From positions 1 through 51,328 of the forward strand of contig WTGW01000114.1 in assembly GCA_011523395.1 (NCBI GenBank): a stretch of 51,328 nt of DNA. Direction: 5' to 3'. This DNA comes from Acidimicrobiia bacterium (GTDB lineage: Bacteria; Actinomycetota; Acidimicrobiia; Spongiisociales; Spongiisociaceae). Each line of letters begins with the position of its first letter. Position 1 is the first letter of the stretch. Below the pieces are notes generated by a model. It had not been told where the DNA came from, ran no database searches, and was given only the letters and a program-made list of their open reading frames with translations. The position numbers and the translations under genes were made by a program. Below, piece after piece: positions 1 to 7,647 of this stretch.

Positions 1-54
1 TCAGTGGTCAGTGGTCAGTGGTCAGTGGTCAGTGGTCAGTGGTCAGTGGTCAGT
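1..54. repeat. 7-bp tandem repeat at the window edge
   Basis: The unit TCAGTGG is repeated head to tail about 7.7 times with no interruption. It starts at base 1, so the array probably continues outside the window or marks an assembly break. No reading frame of a recognisable gene runs through it. Bases 55-185 behind it are lower in GC than the rest of the window, and I see no gene in them. Confidence 0.95.
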
Positions 55-185
55 AAACGATGTAACGCAGGAGCTACACGAACAACCCACACCCTCAAGG
101 GCACAAGCAACTTGATCAACCGATCAGGTCACCCATGGCTACCACTCGGATGTCAGTGTAATCCAATATAACTAGCAGTTAGCAA

Positions 186-434
186 CTAGACACGAGGAAC
201 GAGTTGGTTCCCTTCGGAGTCGATTACCGACAGGGCATCCACCGGACATGCCTCCGAGGCCACGATGAGGCGCGACCTGTCTTCCCGCTCGGGATGCGCG
301 AACTCGACCACGTCGTAGTCGCCTAGCTCGAAGGCCACGGGCGACTCGTCGGTGCAATGCTCGAAGCCCACGCAGAGGTCTCGATCGATCCGGAGGGTCA
401 GATCGCCCACCTTGCGCTCTACGATGTCCGCCAT
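186..434 (-). CDS. Small single-cluster ferredoxin (3Fe-4S/4Fe-4S type)
   Basis: This 82-residue protein is a small soluble electron carrier. It has Cys21 and Cys27 (C-x5-C) and a late Cys63 followed by Pro (ACPVDAL). This is the pattern of the single-cluster ferredoxins that serve cytochromes P450 in actinobacteria, where the second cysteine of the classical motif is missing and a [3Fe-4S] cluster is usual. The acidic composition fits a redox-partner surface. The ATG at 434 is preceded by a GGAG Shine-Dalgarno about 6 nt away. It is transcribed away from the 2-oxoacid dehydrogenase operon, with a shared 112-bp intergenic region holding an operator-like palindrome. No P450 or ferredoxin reductase lies in the window, so its partner is unknown. 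Confidence 0.85.
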   Translation of the reverse strand: MADIVERKVGDLTLRIDRDLCVGFEHCTDESPVAFELGDYDVVEFAHPEREDRSRLIVASEACPVDALSVIDSEGNQLVPRV

Positions 435-506
435 TTGAATCTCCGGTGACCGCTGCAGGTAACGGCTCGGCGCAAACCGGCCGTCCGGCCGACGGTCTCA
501 ACATCC

Positions 507-525
507 GATATCGTGATCCGTTATC
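507..525. promoter_or_regulatory. Operator-like palindrome, copy 1
   Basis: GATATCG-TGATC-CGTTATC: 7-bp arms with one mismatch around a 5-bp spacer. It covers about -40 to -22 of the inferred plus-strand start at 547 and lies at the likely start of minus-strand ferredoxin transcription. A near-identical site occurs at 6708-6726. The cognate regulator is not encoded in the window. Confidence 0.6.
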
Positions 526-528
526 GAC

Positions 529-538
529 ACTGTAGCCT
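529..538. promoter_or_regulatory. Overlapping divergent -10 elements (ferredoxin / E1alpha)
   Basis: On the plus strand TAGCCT (533-538) lies 8 nt before the ATG at 547, and no Shine-Dalgarno precedes that ATG, which fits a leaderless mRNA. On the minus strand TACAGT (534-529) overlaps it and could drive the ferredoxin gene. The calls rest on the TANNNT pattern and spacing only. Confidence 0.5.
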
Positions 539-546
539 TCCGCACA

Positions 547-1587
547 ATGCACCTCAAGCCTCACCAGGTACTCACACCCGACGGTGTCCATACCGGCCGG
601 GCGGCGCCCGACATCGACGCCGTCCGGGCCAGATACGGGGCACTTGTAGAGGCGCGCCTCTACGACCATAAGGCATCGGCGCTCCAGCGCCAGGGGCGGC
701 TCGCCACCTACGCGCCGTACGAAGGCCAGGAGGCCACCCAGGTCGGGGCGGTGGCCCCGCTGGCGGCCAGGGACTGGTTGGTGGCCAGCTATCGGGACGC
801 GGCGGCCATGCATTTCCACGGTTACCCGTGGAAGAACCTGCTTCTCACCAGGATGGGCGACGAGCGGGGAGGCCACCCGCCGGAGGGTGTCAATGCTCTC
901 CCACCCTCGATAACGGTCGGTGGGCACATGATCCACGCCGTGGGCATCGCCTGGGCCGAGCGGTTGCAGGGAACCGACGCCGTAGCGCTGACGATGTTCG
1001 GGGATGGCGCTACCTCAGAGGGGGACTTCCACGAGGCGATGAACTTCGCCGGGGTGTACCGCACCCCGACGGTTTTCCTCTGCCAGAACAACGGGTGGGC
1101 CATCTCCATGCCCCGCTCGCATCAGACGGCGTCCGAGACCATCGCCCAGAAGGCCGTGGCCTACGGCTTCCCGGGGGTCGTGGTCGACGGCAATGACGTC
1201 CTGGCGGTCGAGGAGGTCGTGGCCGAGGCGGTCACGCGTGCCCGAGGCGGCGACGGCCCTACGCTCGTAGAGGCGCTCACCTACCGGATCCACGGCCACA
1301 CCACGGCCGATGACCATCGACGGTACCGGGTGGACGAGGAGGTCGCGACCTGGCTCGCCAAGGACCCTTTGGAGCGGGTCCGCCTCTGGCTCCACGGGCA
1401 GGGCGCCTGGGATGAAGCGTGGCAGTCCGAACTGGAGGCACGGGCGTCGCGCCGGATCGAGGCTGCCGTGGCCGAGGCCGAGTCCCTCGTCTCGTTCACC
1501 GCCGGTGAGATCTTCGACGCCACCTACCAGGAACTGACGGCGCCGCTGCGCATCCAGCGCTCCCTCGCGGAGAGGGATTCGCAATGA
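547..1587 (+). CDS. 2-oxoacid dehydrogenase E1 component, alpha subunit
   Basis: This 346-residue protein is the alpha subunit of a heterotetrameric thiamine-diphosphate decarboxylase that starts oxidative decarboxylation of pyruvate or a branched-chain 2-oxoacid. The family motif GDGATSEGDFHEAMN, followed by CQNNGWAIS, binds thiamine diphosphate and magnesium. The phosphorylation-loop region (YRIHGHTTADD) is also present. Length is typical for bacterial PdhA/BkdA. The ATG at 547 was chosen because it sits 8 nt after a -10-like TAGCCT and has no Shine-Dalgarno, as expected for a leaderless actinobacterial transcript. Its stop overlaps the E1beta start by 4 nt (ATGA), so the two are coupled. 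Sequence alone does not separate pyruvate from branched-chain substrates. Confidence 0.93.
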   Translation: MHLKPHQVLTPDGVHTGRAAPDIDAVRARYGALVEARLYDHKASALQRQGRLATYAPYEGQEATQVGAVAPLAARDWLVASYRDAAAMHFHGYPWKNLLLTRMGDERGGHPPEGVNALPPSITVGGHMIHAVGIAWAERLQGTDAVALTMFGDGATSEGDFHEAMNFAGVYRTPTVFLCQNNGWAISMPRSHQTASETIAQKAVAYGFPGVVVDGNDVLAVEEVVAEAVTRARGGDGPTLVEALTYRIHGHTTADDHRRYRVDEEVATWLAKDPLERVRLWLHGQGAWDEAWQSELEARASRRIEAAVAEAESLVSFTAGEIFDATYQELTAPLRIQRSLAERDSQ

Positions 1588-2558
1588 GCGTGATGACCAT
1601 GGCGCAGGCACTCAACTCGGCGCTCGACGTCGCCCTCTCGGATCCCCGGGTCGTAGTCATCGGCGAGGACATCGGGGCCACCGGCGGCGTATTCCGCATA
1701 ACGGACGGCCTGGCCGAAAAGCACGGGACGGAGAGAGTGATCGACACCCCGGTCGCCGAGTCGGGGATAGTCGGAGCTGCGTTCGGGATGGCCGTGGCCG
1801 GCATGCGCCCTGTCGTCGAGATCCAGTTCATGGGGTTCTCCTACCCCGCCTACGACCAGGTGATCAACCACGTTGCCAGGATCCGGAACCGTTCCCGGCA
1901 CCGGTTCACCGCCCCCATGGTGATCCGGCTTCCGTACGGGGCGGGGATAGGCGCCGCCGAGCACCACAGCGAATCCACCGAGGCCGTCTACGCCCACATC
2001 CCGGGATTGAAGGTGGTCGTAGCCTCCACTCCCGAGAATGCCAAGGGCCTGCTCCTGGCGGCTGTCGACGACCCGGATCCGGTGATCTTCATGGAACCCA
2101 TCCGGCTCTACCGGGCGGCCCGCGGCGAGGTACCCGGCGGCCGGCACACGACGCCCATCGGCTCGGCCATAGTCGACCGGACGGGCTCGGACGTGTCGCT
2201 CGTGTCCTACGGCGCGATGATGCGCGAGACCAGGGAAGCCGCCGATCGGCTGGCCGAGGACGGCGTGAGCGCCGAAGTGATCGATCTGAGGACCCTGGTG
2301 CCGCTCGACGCGGACACGATCGTCGCTTCGGTGGTGAAGACCGGCCGCGCGGTCATCGTCCACGAGGCGCCCCTCACGGCGGGTTACGGCGCCGAGATCG
2401 TGGCCCTCATACAGGAACGTGCCCTCTACTCGCTGCGGGCGCCCGTCCAGAGGGTTACCGGATGGGATACGGTGGTCCCCCTACGGCTCGCCGAGCGTCA
2501 CTACATGCCGTCGGTGGACCGGATCGTCGCGGCAGCCCGGCGCACCTTGGAGGGTTGA
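1584..2558 (+). CDS. 2-oxoacid dehydrogenase E1 component, beta subunit
   Basis: This 324-residue protein is the beta partner of the upstream E1alpha. It carries the transketolase-type pyrimidine-binding domain (about 1-180; GEDIG near residue 28 and the Glu of DTPVAESG, which usually activates the cofactor) and a C-terminal transketolase domain (about 190-310; VIDLRTLVPLD). Length fits PdhB/BkdB. The start overlaps the alpha stop in ATGA. The E2 gene follows after one base, so the three genes form one operon. No dihydrolipoamide dehydrogenase (E3) is nearby, so the complex would borrow E3 from elsewhere in the genome. Confidence 0.93.
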   Translation: MSVMTMAQALNSALDVALSDPRVVVIGEDIGATGGVFRITDGLAEKHGTERVIDTPVAESGIVGAAFGMAVAGMRPVVEIQFMGFSYPAYDQVINHVARIRNRSRHRFTAPMVIRLPYGAGIGAAEHHSESTEAVYAHIPGLKVVVASTPENAKGLLLAAVDDPDPVIFMEPIRLYRAARGEVPGGRHTTPIGSAIVDRTGSDVSLVSYGAMMRETREAADRLAEDGVSAEVIDLRTLVPLDADTIVASVVKTGRAVIVHEAPLTAGYGAEIVALIQERALYSLRAPVQRVTGWDTVVPLRLAERHYMPSVDRIVAAARRTLEG

Positions 2559-2559
2559 C

Positions 2560-3675
2560 ATGGCACGCGAATTCCACCTTCCCGACGTGGGAGAAGGACT
2601 GGTGGAGGCCCTGATCGTCTCCTGGCACGTCGAAGTGGGAGAGACCGTGGGGCTCGACGAGCCGCTCGTCGAGGTGGAGACGGACAAGGCGATCGTCGAT
2701 ATTCCCTCCCCGTACGCGGGCGTGCTGCTGCATCGAGGGGGGGAGGACGGCGACACGGTGGAAGTCGATTCCCTGCTTGCCGTGATCGGGGAGCCCGGCG
2801 AGACGTGGGAGGAGGGGCCCGAAACGCCCCCACCGGTAGTCGAGGAGGAGCCAGCACCCGTCGTTGGTGTCCTCCCAGGGGCGGAACCCGGCGTATCCGG
2901 CCAGCCGCTCGTCCTGCCCATGGTGCGGAAGCTGGCCGGTGAGTTGGGCGTCGACCTGTCGGCCGTCTCCGGCACCGGCCCGCTCGGCCGCATCACCGAA
3001 GCGGACGTACGGGCAGCCGCTTCCGAACGCCCCTCGGTACGCGCACCGATGTCCCGCCTCCGCAGGGCCATCTCGGAGAACCTCTCCCGGTCGTGGAGGG
3101 AGATACCTCACGTGACCACATACGGGCACGCCGGCTCGGACCGACTCCTGAGGGACCGGGAACGGCTGGGCAAGCCGCCGGTCGAGGCGCTCCTCATCGC
3201 CCGCCTCGTGCCGGTTCTCGTCCGGTTCCCTTCCTTCAACGCGGTCGTGGACGGCGGTGACGTGATCGAACGACGGTTCTACGACATCGGCTTCGCGGTC
3301 GACGCACCGGACGGCCTGCTGGTAGCGGTGGTCCGCGACGCCGACACCCTCTCTGTCGAACAGCTGGCCACCGAGGTTCGGAGGCTTGCCTCCGGCGCCA
3401 GGGAACGGGCCTTGGGTGTCGACGAGCTGCGGGGCCAGACCTTCACCGTGTCGAACATCGGTGCGGTCGGAGGGGGCACCGGAACCCCGATCATCCCCTA
3501 CGGAACCTCCGCCATCCTCTCGGTCGGGCGGGCCGAGCCCCGACCCGTGGTGAGGGAAGACACCGTGGTGATCGCCCGGCAGTTCCCTCTGAGCCTCTCG
3601 TACGATCATCGCATCATCGACGGCGCCGAGGGTCGCCGCTTCATGGCGGCGGTCATCGAGGCGCTGGAGGGGTGA
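2560..3675 (+). CDS. Dihydrolipoamide acyltransferase (E2) of the 2-oxoacid dehydrogenase complex
   Basis: This 371-residue E2 core transfers the acyl group from E1 to CoA. Domains in order: one lipoyl domain (1-80, lipoyl-Lys43 in ETDKA), an acidic Pro/Glu linker (about 85-105), a peripheral-subunit-binding domain (about 115-155, GTGPLGRI), and the catalytic acyltransferase domain (about 160-371) ending with SYDHRIIDG, which holds the active-site His and Asp. A single lipoyl domain and the short length resemble branched-chain or acetoin-type E2s more than multi-lipoyl PDH E2s. The ATG has a GGAGGG Shine-Dalgarno 6 nt upstream. The gene ends only 4 bp before the stop of a converging gene. Confidence 0.92.
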   Translation: MAREFHLPDVGEGLVEALIVSWHVEVGETVGLDEPLVEVETDKAIVDIPSPYAGVLLHRGGEDGDTVEVDSLLAVIGEPGETWEEGPETPPPVVEEEPAPVVGVLPGAEPGVSGQPLVLPMVRKLAGELGVDLSAVSGTGPLGRITEADVRAAASERPSVRAPMSRLRRAISENLSRSWREIPHVTTYGHAGSDRLLRDRERLGKPPVEALLIARLVPVLVRFPSFNAVVDGGDVIERRFYDIGFAVDAPDGLLVAVVRDADTLSVEQLATEVRRLASGARERALGVDELRGQTFTVSNIGAVGGGTGTPIIPYGTSAILSVGRAEPRPVVREDTVVIARQFPLSLSYDHRIIDGAEGRRFMAAVIEALEG

Positions 3676-3679
3676 AGCC

Positions 3680-4885
3680 CTAGCGGGCCAACTCCTCACC
3701 GGCTAACCGGGCGATGGCGTCGAGCCAGCGTGCTCCCACCTCGAGGGCCCGCTCGTCGAAGTCGAAGCGGCCCGAATGGGCCGGCGACGGATCGCTGCCC
3801 GGGATCCGGCCGCCGTAACGGATGTAGCACCCCGGAACCCGTTCCAGGTAGCGTCCGAAGTCCTCCGATCCCATGTTGACCGTGCGCATCCGCAGCACGC
3901 CGGTCTCCCCGACCAGGGCCGCGGCCGCCCGCCGGGCCAGTTCTGTCATCGGGGGAGCGTTGACGACCGGCGGGTTCCCCTCTCGCACCTCGGTATCCAC
4001 GCCGCAGCCATGGAGTTGCCCCGCCGCCGCGGCCATCCGGACCACCGAGTCACGCAGGTGCCGGCGCACCTCGGGGTTCAGGGTACGGATGGTCCCTGTC
4101 AACCGAGCCGAGCCGGCGATGACGTTCTCGGCCGTTCCGGAGTTGAAACTCCCCACTGTCAGCACCGCCGGGTCGGCGGGGTCCACCTCCCGAGAGACGA
4201 CCGTCTGGAGCGCGTTCACCAGCGATGCTCCGATCACCACCGCGTCCACCGCCTCATGTGGCCGGGCAGCGTGACCTGTCTTGCCTGTGATGTCGATCGT
4301 GAAGTAGTCGGATGCTGCATTGACAGCGCCTTCGGTGACGACCAGCGTGCCCACCGGGTAGTTGATGTCAAGGTGGCCGCCGAACACAGCCGACACCCCG
4401 TCGATAGCTCCGTCGTCGATCATCATCCGCGCCCCGCTCCCCCGTTCTTCCGCGGGCTGGAAGAGCAGGCGCACCGGGAAGGGGGGAGGCTCGGCGCTCA
4501 ACAGGACCGCCGCTCCCGCCAGGATGGCTGTGTGGCCGTCGTGGCCGCAGGCATGCATGACGCCTTCGACCGCGGATGCGAACGGGAGTCCGGTCTCCTC
4601 ATGAATGGGAAGGGCGTCGATGTCGGCCCGGAGCGCCACTTCCGGCCCTGTGCTGCGACCGCGTACCCGGGCGACCACACCGTGTCCGCCCACCCCCGCC
4701 CTGAAAGGAATGCCGAGATCCTCCAAGAGTGAGCAGATGACCCCGGCCGTTCGCTCCTCGCGCTCGGAGAGCTCCGGATGGCGGTGCAGCTCCCGCCGCA
4801 ACCCCACCATCCGGTCCAGGACCGGTATCGGCACCCGCGCGGGTTCGGAATGGCTAGGCGGATCCGGCCGCCCTGTGGGTGCCAT
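3680..4885 (-). CDS. M20 family metallo-amidohydrolase (M20D/HipO-like)
   Basis: This 401-residue hydrolase probably cleaves an N-acyl or amide bond of a small molecule in the cytosol. It shows the M20D signatures LRRELHRHPELS, RADIDALPI, ACGHDGHTA, FQPAEE and NMGSEDF. These include the usual metal-binding Cys, His and Glu residues of the aminoacylase/carboxypeptidase group. A lid domain occupies the middle (about 190-300). The start lies one base after the stop of the cupin gene, so it is the last gene of the MmgE/PrpD-cupin-M20 operon. It differs from allantoate amidohydrolases (M20C) in these motifs. The substrate is unknown. Confidence 0.87.
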   Translation of the reverse strand: MAPTGRPDPPSHSEPARVPIPVLDRMVGLRRELHRHPELSEREERTAGVICSLLEDLGIPFRAGVGGHGVVARVRGRSTGPEVALRADIDALPIHEETGLPFASAVEGVMHACGHDGHTAILAGAAVLLSAEPPPFPVRLLFQPAEERGSGARMMIDDGAIDGVSAVFGGHLDINYPVGTLVVTEGAVNAASDYFTIDITGKTGHAARPHEAVDAVVIGASLVNALQTVVSREVDPADPAVLTVGSFNSGTAENVIAGSARLTGTIRTLNPEVRRHLRDSVVRMAAAAGQLHGCGVDTEVREGNPPVVNAPPMTELARRAAAALVGETGVLRMRTVNMGSEDFGRYLERVPGCYIRYGGRIPGSDPSPAHSGRFDFDERALEVGARWLDAIARLAGEELAR

Positions 4886-4886
4886 G

Positions 4887-5255
4887 TCAGTCGACGTACT
4901 CGCGGTCCTCGTTCTGGGGATCGAAGTTGGGAGCGAACACCGCTGCGATGACCACCCGGGTGGCGGCGTTCATGGTGGCGTGGGCGGTTCCGGCCGGCAC
5001 GACCGCCACGTCACCGGCCCTTACCCGCCGTACCTCGTCACCCAGGCGGAAATCGGCCTCGCCCTCCAGGAAGATGATGATCTCGTCGTGATGGTGGTGG
5101 ATGTGAGGTCGCAGGCCGCCGCCCACCTCGATCGAGCACACCGCGCTGGTGGACCTCTCGGTTCGCCGGAGGTGCGTGACGCGAAAGGTCTCACCGTCGA
5201 GGATCGGATTGTCGGTAATCACCTCGTAGGCGTTCGCGATCAGGGCTTCCATCAT
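4887..5255 (-). CDS. Single-domain cupin protein
   Basis: This 122-residue protein is a compact cupin barrel. The metal-binding motif 1 is clear (G-x5-HIHHHHDE-x6-EG, residues about 47-64), and motif 2 is recognisable (AGDVAVVPAGTAHAT, about 79-93). Such proteins bind a metal ion and act as isomerases, lyases or dioxygenases, or only as sensors. It lies between MmgE/PrpD and the M20 hydrolase, 100 nt from the former and 1 nt from the latter, so it probably works on an intermediate of the same pathway. The gene starts with two consecutive Met codons; the exact start is uncertain by one residue. Confidence 0.82.
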   Translation of the reverse strand: MMEALIANAYEVITDNPILDGETFRVTHLRRTERSTSAVCSIEVGGGLRPHIHHHHDEIIIFLEGEADFRLGDEVRRVRAGDVAVVPAGTAHATMNAATRVVIAAVFAPNFDPQNEDREYVD

Positions 5256-5355
5256 GGTGACGCCTCGCCGGATCGGCGTTCAGGTGATCGGAACGCTACC
5301 AGCCTCGGTATCGCTCCCGACAGTCCGTAACGTCCGGCGCAGAGGGCTCCAGGGG

Positions 5356-6672
5356 TCACGCCACGCTCCTCATCAGCCCGCCGATGCTGTCCACCGAGTC
5401 CAACCGATCGACTTCAGACTCCATCAGTGCTAGCCGGGCCGCCGCCACGTCGCCCGCCTCGTACATCCTGGCAATGCCGGCCGGTCGGGGCGTCGGCAGC
5501 ACTTCCGCCCCTCCGGCCACGCAGAACCGGCGTCCGTCCGCTGTGCTGACCAGTACCTCGTGATGGAGAAGGTCCGTAGAGGGGGTGGGTTCGAGTCGGA
5601 TGATGCCCGCCAAGCGGGCAGCCTCCCGGGCCAGGTGCGGATCCCGATGCGACTCCGGGGTCACCGAACCGGTTAGCAGCACCACCGCCAGGTTGAACCG
5701 GAGCGAGCTGATCCGGCCGAACTCCGTAGCATGGGGGTCAGGATCGTTGATTCCCGGAACGCGGAACGAGTCCCGCGACCGCCTTACCGTCAGCTGCTCG
5801 ATCCCGTCGGCGGTGATCCCCGCCCGCCGCAGCAGTTCCTCGAGCAACGTGAGCGGGACCACGTTGATGGCCGTGCAGGGATAGGGCTTGAGAACCGCGG
5901 TCATTATCTCCCAGCGCCGCCCGATCCCTTCCAGGTCCTCCTCCAGGCCCGGCCGCACCCCGCCCACCTGGGCCTCGAAGAAACCGTGGGGTCCTTCGAG
6001 GGCGTCCTCTCTGTAGGGTGCCCTTGCCCGGCCGAACTCGGCCGCGGTCATGCCGTTGCGGGCCAGGATTCCATACTGATGGTTCTCGAAACCGTGGGTG
6101 ATCATCGCGCCGTAGTTACCGGCGTACGCCAGCGCCCTCCGCGTCTGGTCGGCGTCCAGGCCGAGGAGCCGGGCCGATACCGCGGCCGCCCCGAAGGCGC
6201 CGTATACGTGTGATGGGGTTCGGGCACACTGCTCCCACGTCCACTGGGATCCGGCTAGGGCCCCAAGCACGTCGTAGGCGGCGACAACAGCCGCTATCAC
6301 CTCCCGGCCCGGAAGCCGGCGTTCCTCGGCGAGGGCCAGAGCCGGAGGGATGACGATGGGGCCGGGATGGATGAACGAAGGGAGTATCGAGTCCTCCTGG
6401 CGGACGGATCGCATGATTACCGCGTTGGCGAAGGCGGCATCGATCGGCGCAAGCCTCGTGCCGCGACCGATCACGGTCGAATTGCCCGAATTGCCGGTGG
6501 AAGCGGCGAAGTCCACCGCCCTTCGGGCCTCGTCAGTACCGCAGCCCAGCATCGCGACGGCCAGGTCGTGACGTATCACGGCCTTCGTTCGCCGGATCAC
6601 GCGGTCGGGTATCGCCTCGAGACCGAGCCCGAGAACGTGGTCGGTGAGCAGGTCCAGCAGGTTTCTCTTCAT
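5356..6672 (-). CDS. MmgE/PrpD family protein
   Basis: This 438-residue protein belongs to the MmgE/PrpD family, whose known members include 2-methylcitrate dehydratase, cis-aconitate decarboxylase and iminodisuccinate epimerase; all act on small polycarboxylic acids. Family features include the N-terminal all-helical domain with HDLAVAMLGCGT, the region with TPSHVYGAFGAAA, and HGFENHQYGILARNGMTAAE in the middle. The start at 6672 (MKRNLLDLL) was preferred over an upstream codon because a GGAGAGGGAG Shine-Dalgarno lies a few bases before it. It is the first gene of a three-gene operon and diverges from the SDR operon across an operator-like palindrome. The specific reaction is not predictable. 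Confidence 0.87.
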   Translation of the reverse strand: MKRNLLDLLTDHVLGLGLEAIPDRVIRRTKAVIRHDLAVAMLGCGTDEARRAVDFAASTGNSGNSTVIGRGTRLAPIDAAFANAVIMRSVRQEDSILPSFIHPGPIVIPPALALAEERRLPGREVIAAVVAAYDVLGALAGSQWTWEQCARTPSHVYGAFGAAAVSARLLGLDADQTRRALAYAGNYGAMITHGFENHQYGILARNGMTAAEFGRARAPYREDALEGPHGFFEAQVGGVRPGLEEDLEGIGRRWEIMTAVLKPYPCTAINVVPLTLLEELLRRAGITADGIEQLTVRRSRDSFRVPGINDPDPHATEFGRISSLRFNLAVVLLTGSVTPESHRDPHLAREAARLAGIIRLEPTPSTDLLHHEVLVSTADGRRFCVAGGAEVLPTPRPAGIARMYEAGDVAAARLALMESEVDRLDSVDSIGGLMRSVA

Positions 6673-6707
6673 CCGGTCTCCCTCTCCGGGACACCTTGGT
6701 GGCACTT

Positions 6708-6726
6708 GATATCGTGACCCGATATC
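6708..6726. promoter_or_regulatory. Operator-like palindrome, copy 2
   Basis: GATATCG-TGACC-CGATATC is a perfect 7-bp inverted repeat with a 5-bp spacer. It differs from the site at 507-525 at two positions (one in the spacer, one in an arm) and has similar placement: upstream of the plus-strand -10 and at the predicted start of minus-strand transcription. It probably represses or regulates both divergent operons. Confidence 0.65.
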
Positions 6727-6733
6727 GACAGGC

Positions 6734-6741
6734 ACTATAGT
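6734..6741. promoter_or_regulatory. Palindromic bidirectional -10 element
   Basis: ACTATAGT is its own reverse complement, so it offers TATAGT on both strands (plus 6736-6741, minus 6739-6734). The minus promoter would give a leader of about 50 nt with a strong Shine-Dalgarno for MmgE/PrpD. The plus promoter would give a leader of about 120 nt before the SDR start at 6868. Confidence 0.5.
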
Positions 6742-6867
6742 TTCTTGGGGTTCACCTCCCCGCCCGGCCCCGGCTGGTCAGCGCCGACGACACGAGGCCA
6801 TCCTCAAGACGATGTATCCCTGCCACATGCACCCAGCAGGCCACTCGCCTTCCGCTTCGGGATCGCC

Positions 6868-7647
6868 ATGACGCTCGACGGCACGGTGACCGTCGTCACG
6901 GGTGGAGCAGGTGGCATCGGGATGGCCGTGGGCCGCCACATCATCGCGGAAGGCGGGAAGGTCGCTGTCCTGGACATTGACGCTGACCGCGCGTGTGACG
7001 CCGCCCAGAGTCTCGGATCCTCCGGAGTCACGACGGCAGGGATCCGCGCAGATGTGACGGATCCGGAATCGCTGGAGGATGGGTTCCGGGCCGTCGTGGA
7101 CCGGTTGGGACCGCTCTACGGTCTGGTGACGTGCGCAGGTATCCGCCAGACGTCGGCTCCGGTGGCGTCGTTCCCCTACGAGCGGTGGAAGCGGGTCCTC
7201 GACGTGGACCTCTTCGGGACCTTCCTATCCAGCCGAAAGGCGGCCGCGATGATGCTCGAGCGGGGGGAGGGCTCGATCGTGACGATCGGCTCGACTTCGG
7301 CAACGCTCCCCCGGATCGGCCAGGCCGCTTACTGCACCGCCAAGGCCGGCGTGGCCGCCTTCACCAAGGTGCTGGCGCTGGAACTCGCCGAGAGCGGGAT
7401 CCGGGCCAACTGCGTGAATCCCGGTTCGACCGCCACCGGCATGGTCGACCTCTGGAGTTCACCGATCGAATCGGGCGTGGAAGATCGCATCCACGGAAAC
7501 CTGCAACGGTTCAGGGCGGGCGTTCCCCTGCGCCGCCTCGCCCGCCCCGAGGAGATAGCCGACTCGGTGGTGTTCCTTCTCTCGCCCCGGTCGTCGTACA
7601 TCACTGGTCATGTTCTCGCGGTGGACGGAGGGGAGTCGATCATTTGA
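6868..7647 (+). CDS. Short-chain dehydrogenase/reductase
   Basis: This 259-residue NAD(P)-dependent oxidoreductase has the classical SDR layout: the cofactor glycine motif VTGGAGGIG near the N-terminus, a DID-type acidic stretch after beta-2 (suggesting NAD preference), NNAG-equivalent TCAGI, the catalytic Ser (TIGSTSAT), Tyr and Lys (AAYCTAKAG), and a typical C-terminal tail (ITGHVLAVDGG). The frame stays open upstream to a TTG at 6745, but the ATG at 6868 fits the family N-terminus. The stop overlaps the next start by one base (TGATG), so it is coupled to the dihydroorotase-like gene. The substrate, presumably a hydroxy or keto acid of this pathway, is not known. Confidence 0.87.
   Translation: MTLDGTVTVVTGGAGGIGMAVGRHIIAEGGKVAVLDIDADRACDAAQSLGSSGVTTAGIRADVTDPESLEDGFRAVVDRLGPLYGLVTCAGIRQTSAPVASFPYERWKRVLDVDLFGTFLSSRKAAAMMLERGEGSIVTIGSTSATLPRIGQAAYCTAKAGVAAFTKVLALELAESGIRANCVNPGSTATGMVDLWSSPIESGVEDRIHGNLQRFRAGVPLRRLARPEEIADSVVFLLSPRSSYITGHVLAVDGGESII

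Noticed and set aside
1-54. Start of a CRISPR array
   Set aside because: The 7-bp units are contiguous with no spacers and far shorter than CRISPR repeats; no cas genes are present.
3676-3679. Terminator between E2 and the converging M20 gene
   Set aside because: The stops are 4 bp apart and no hairpin outside the coding sequence is possible.
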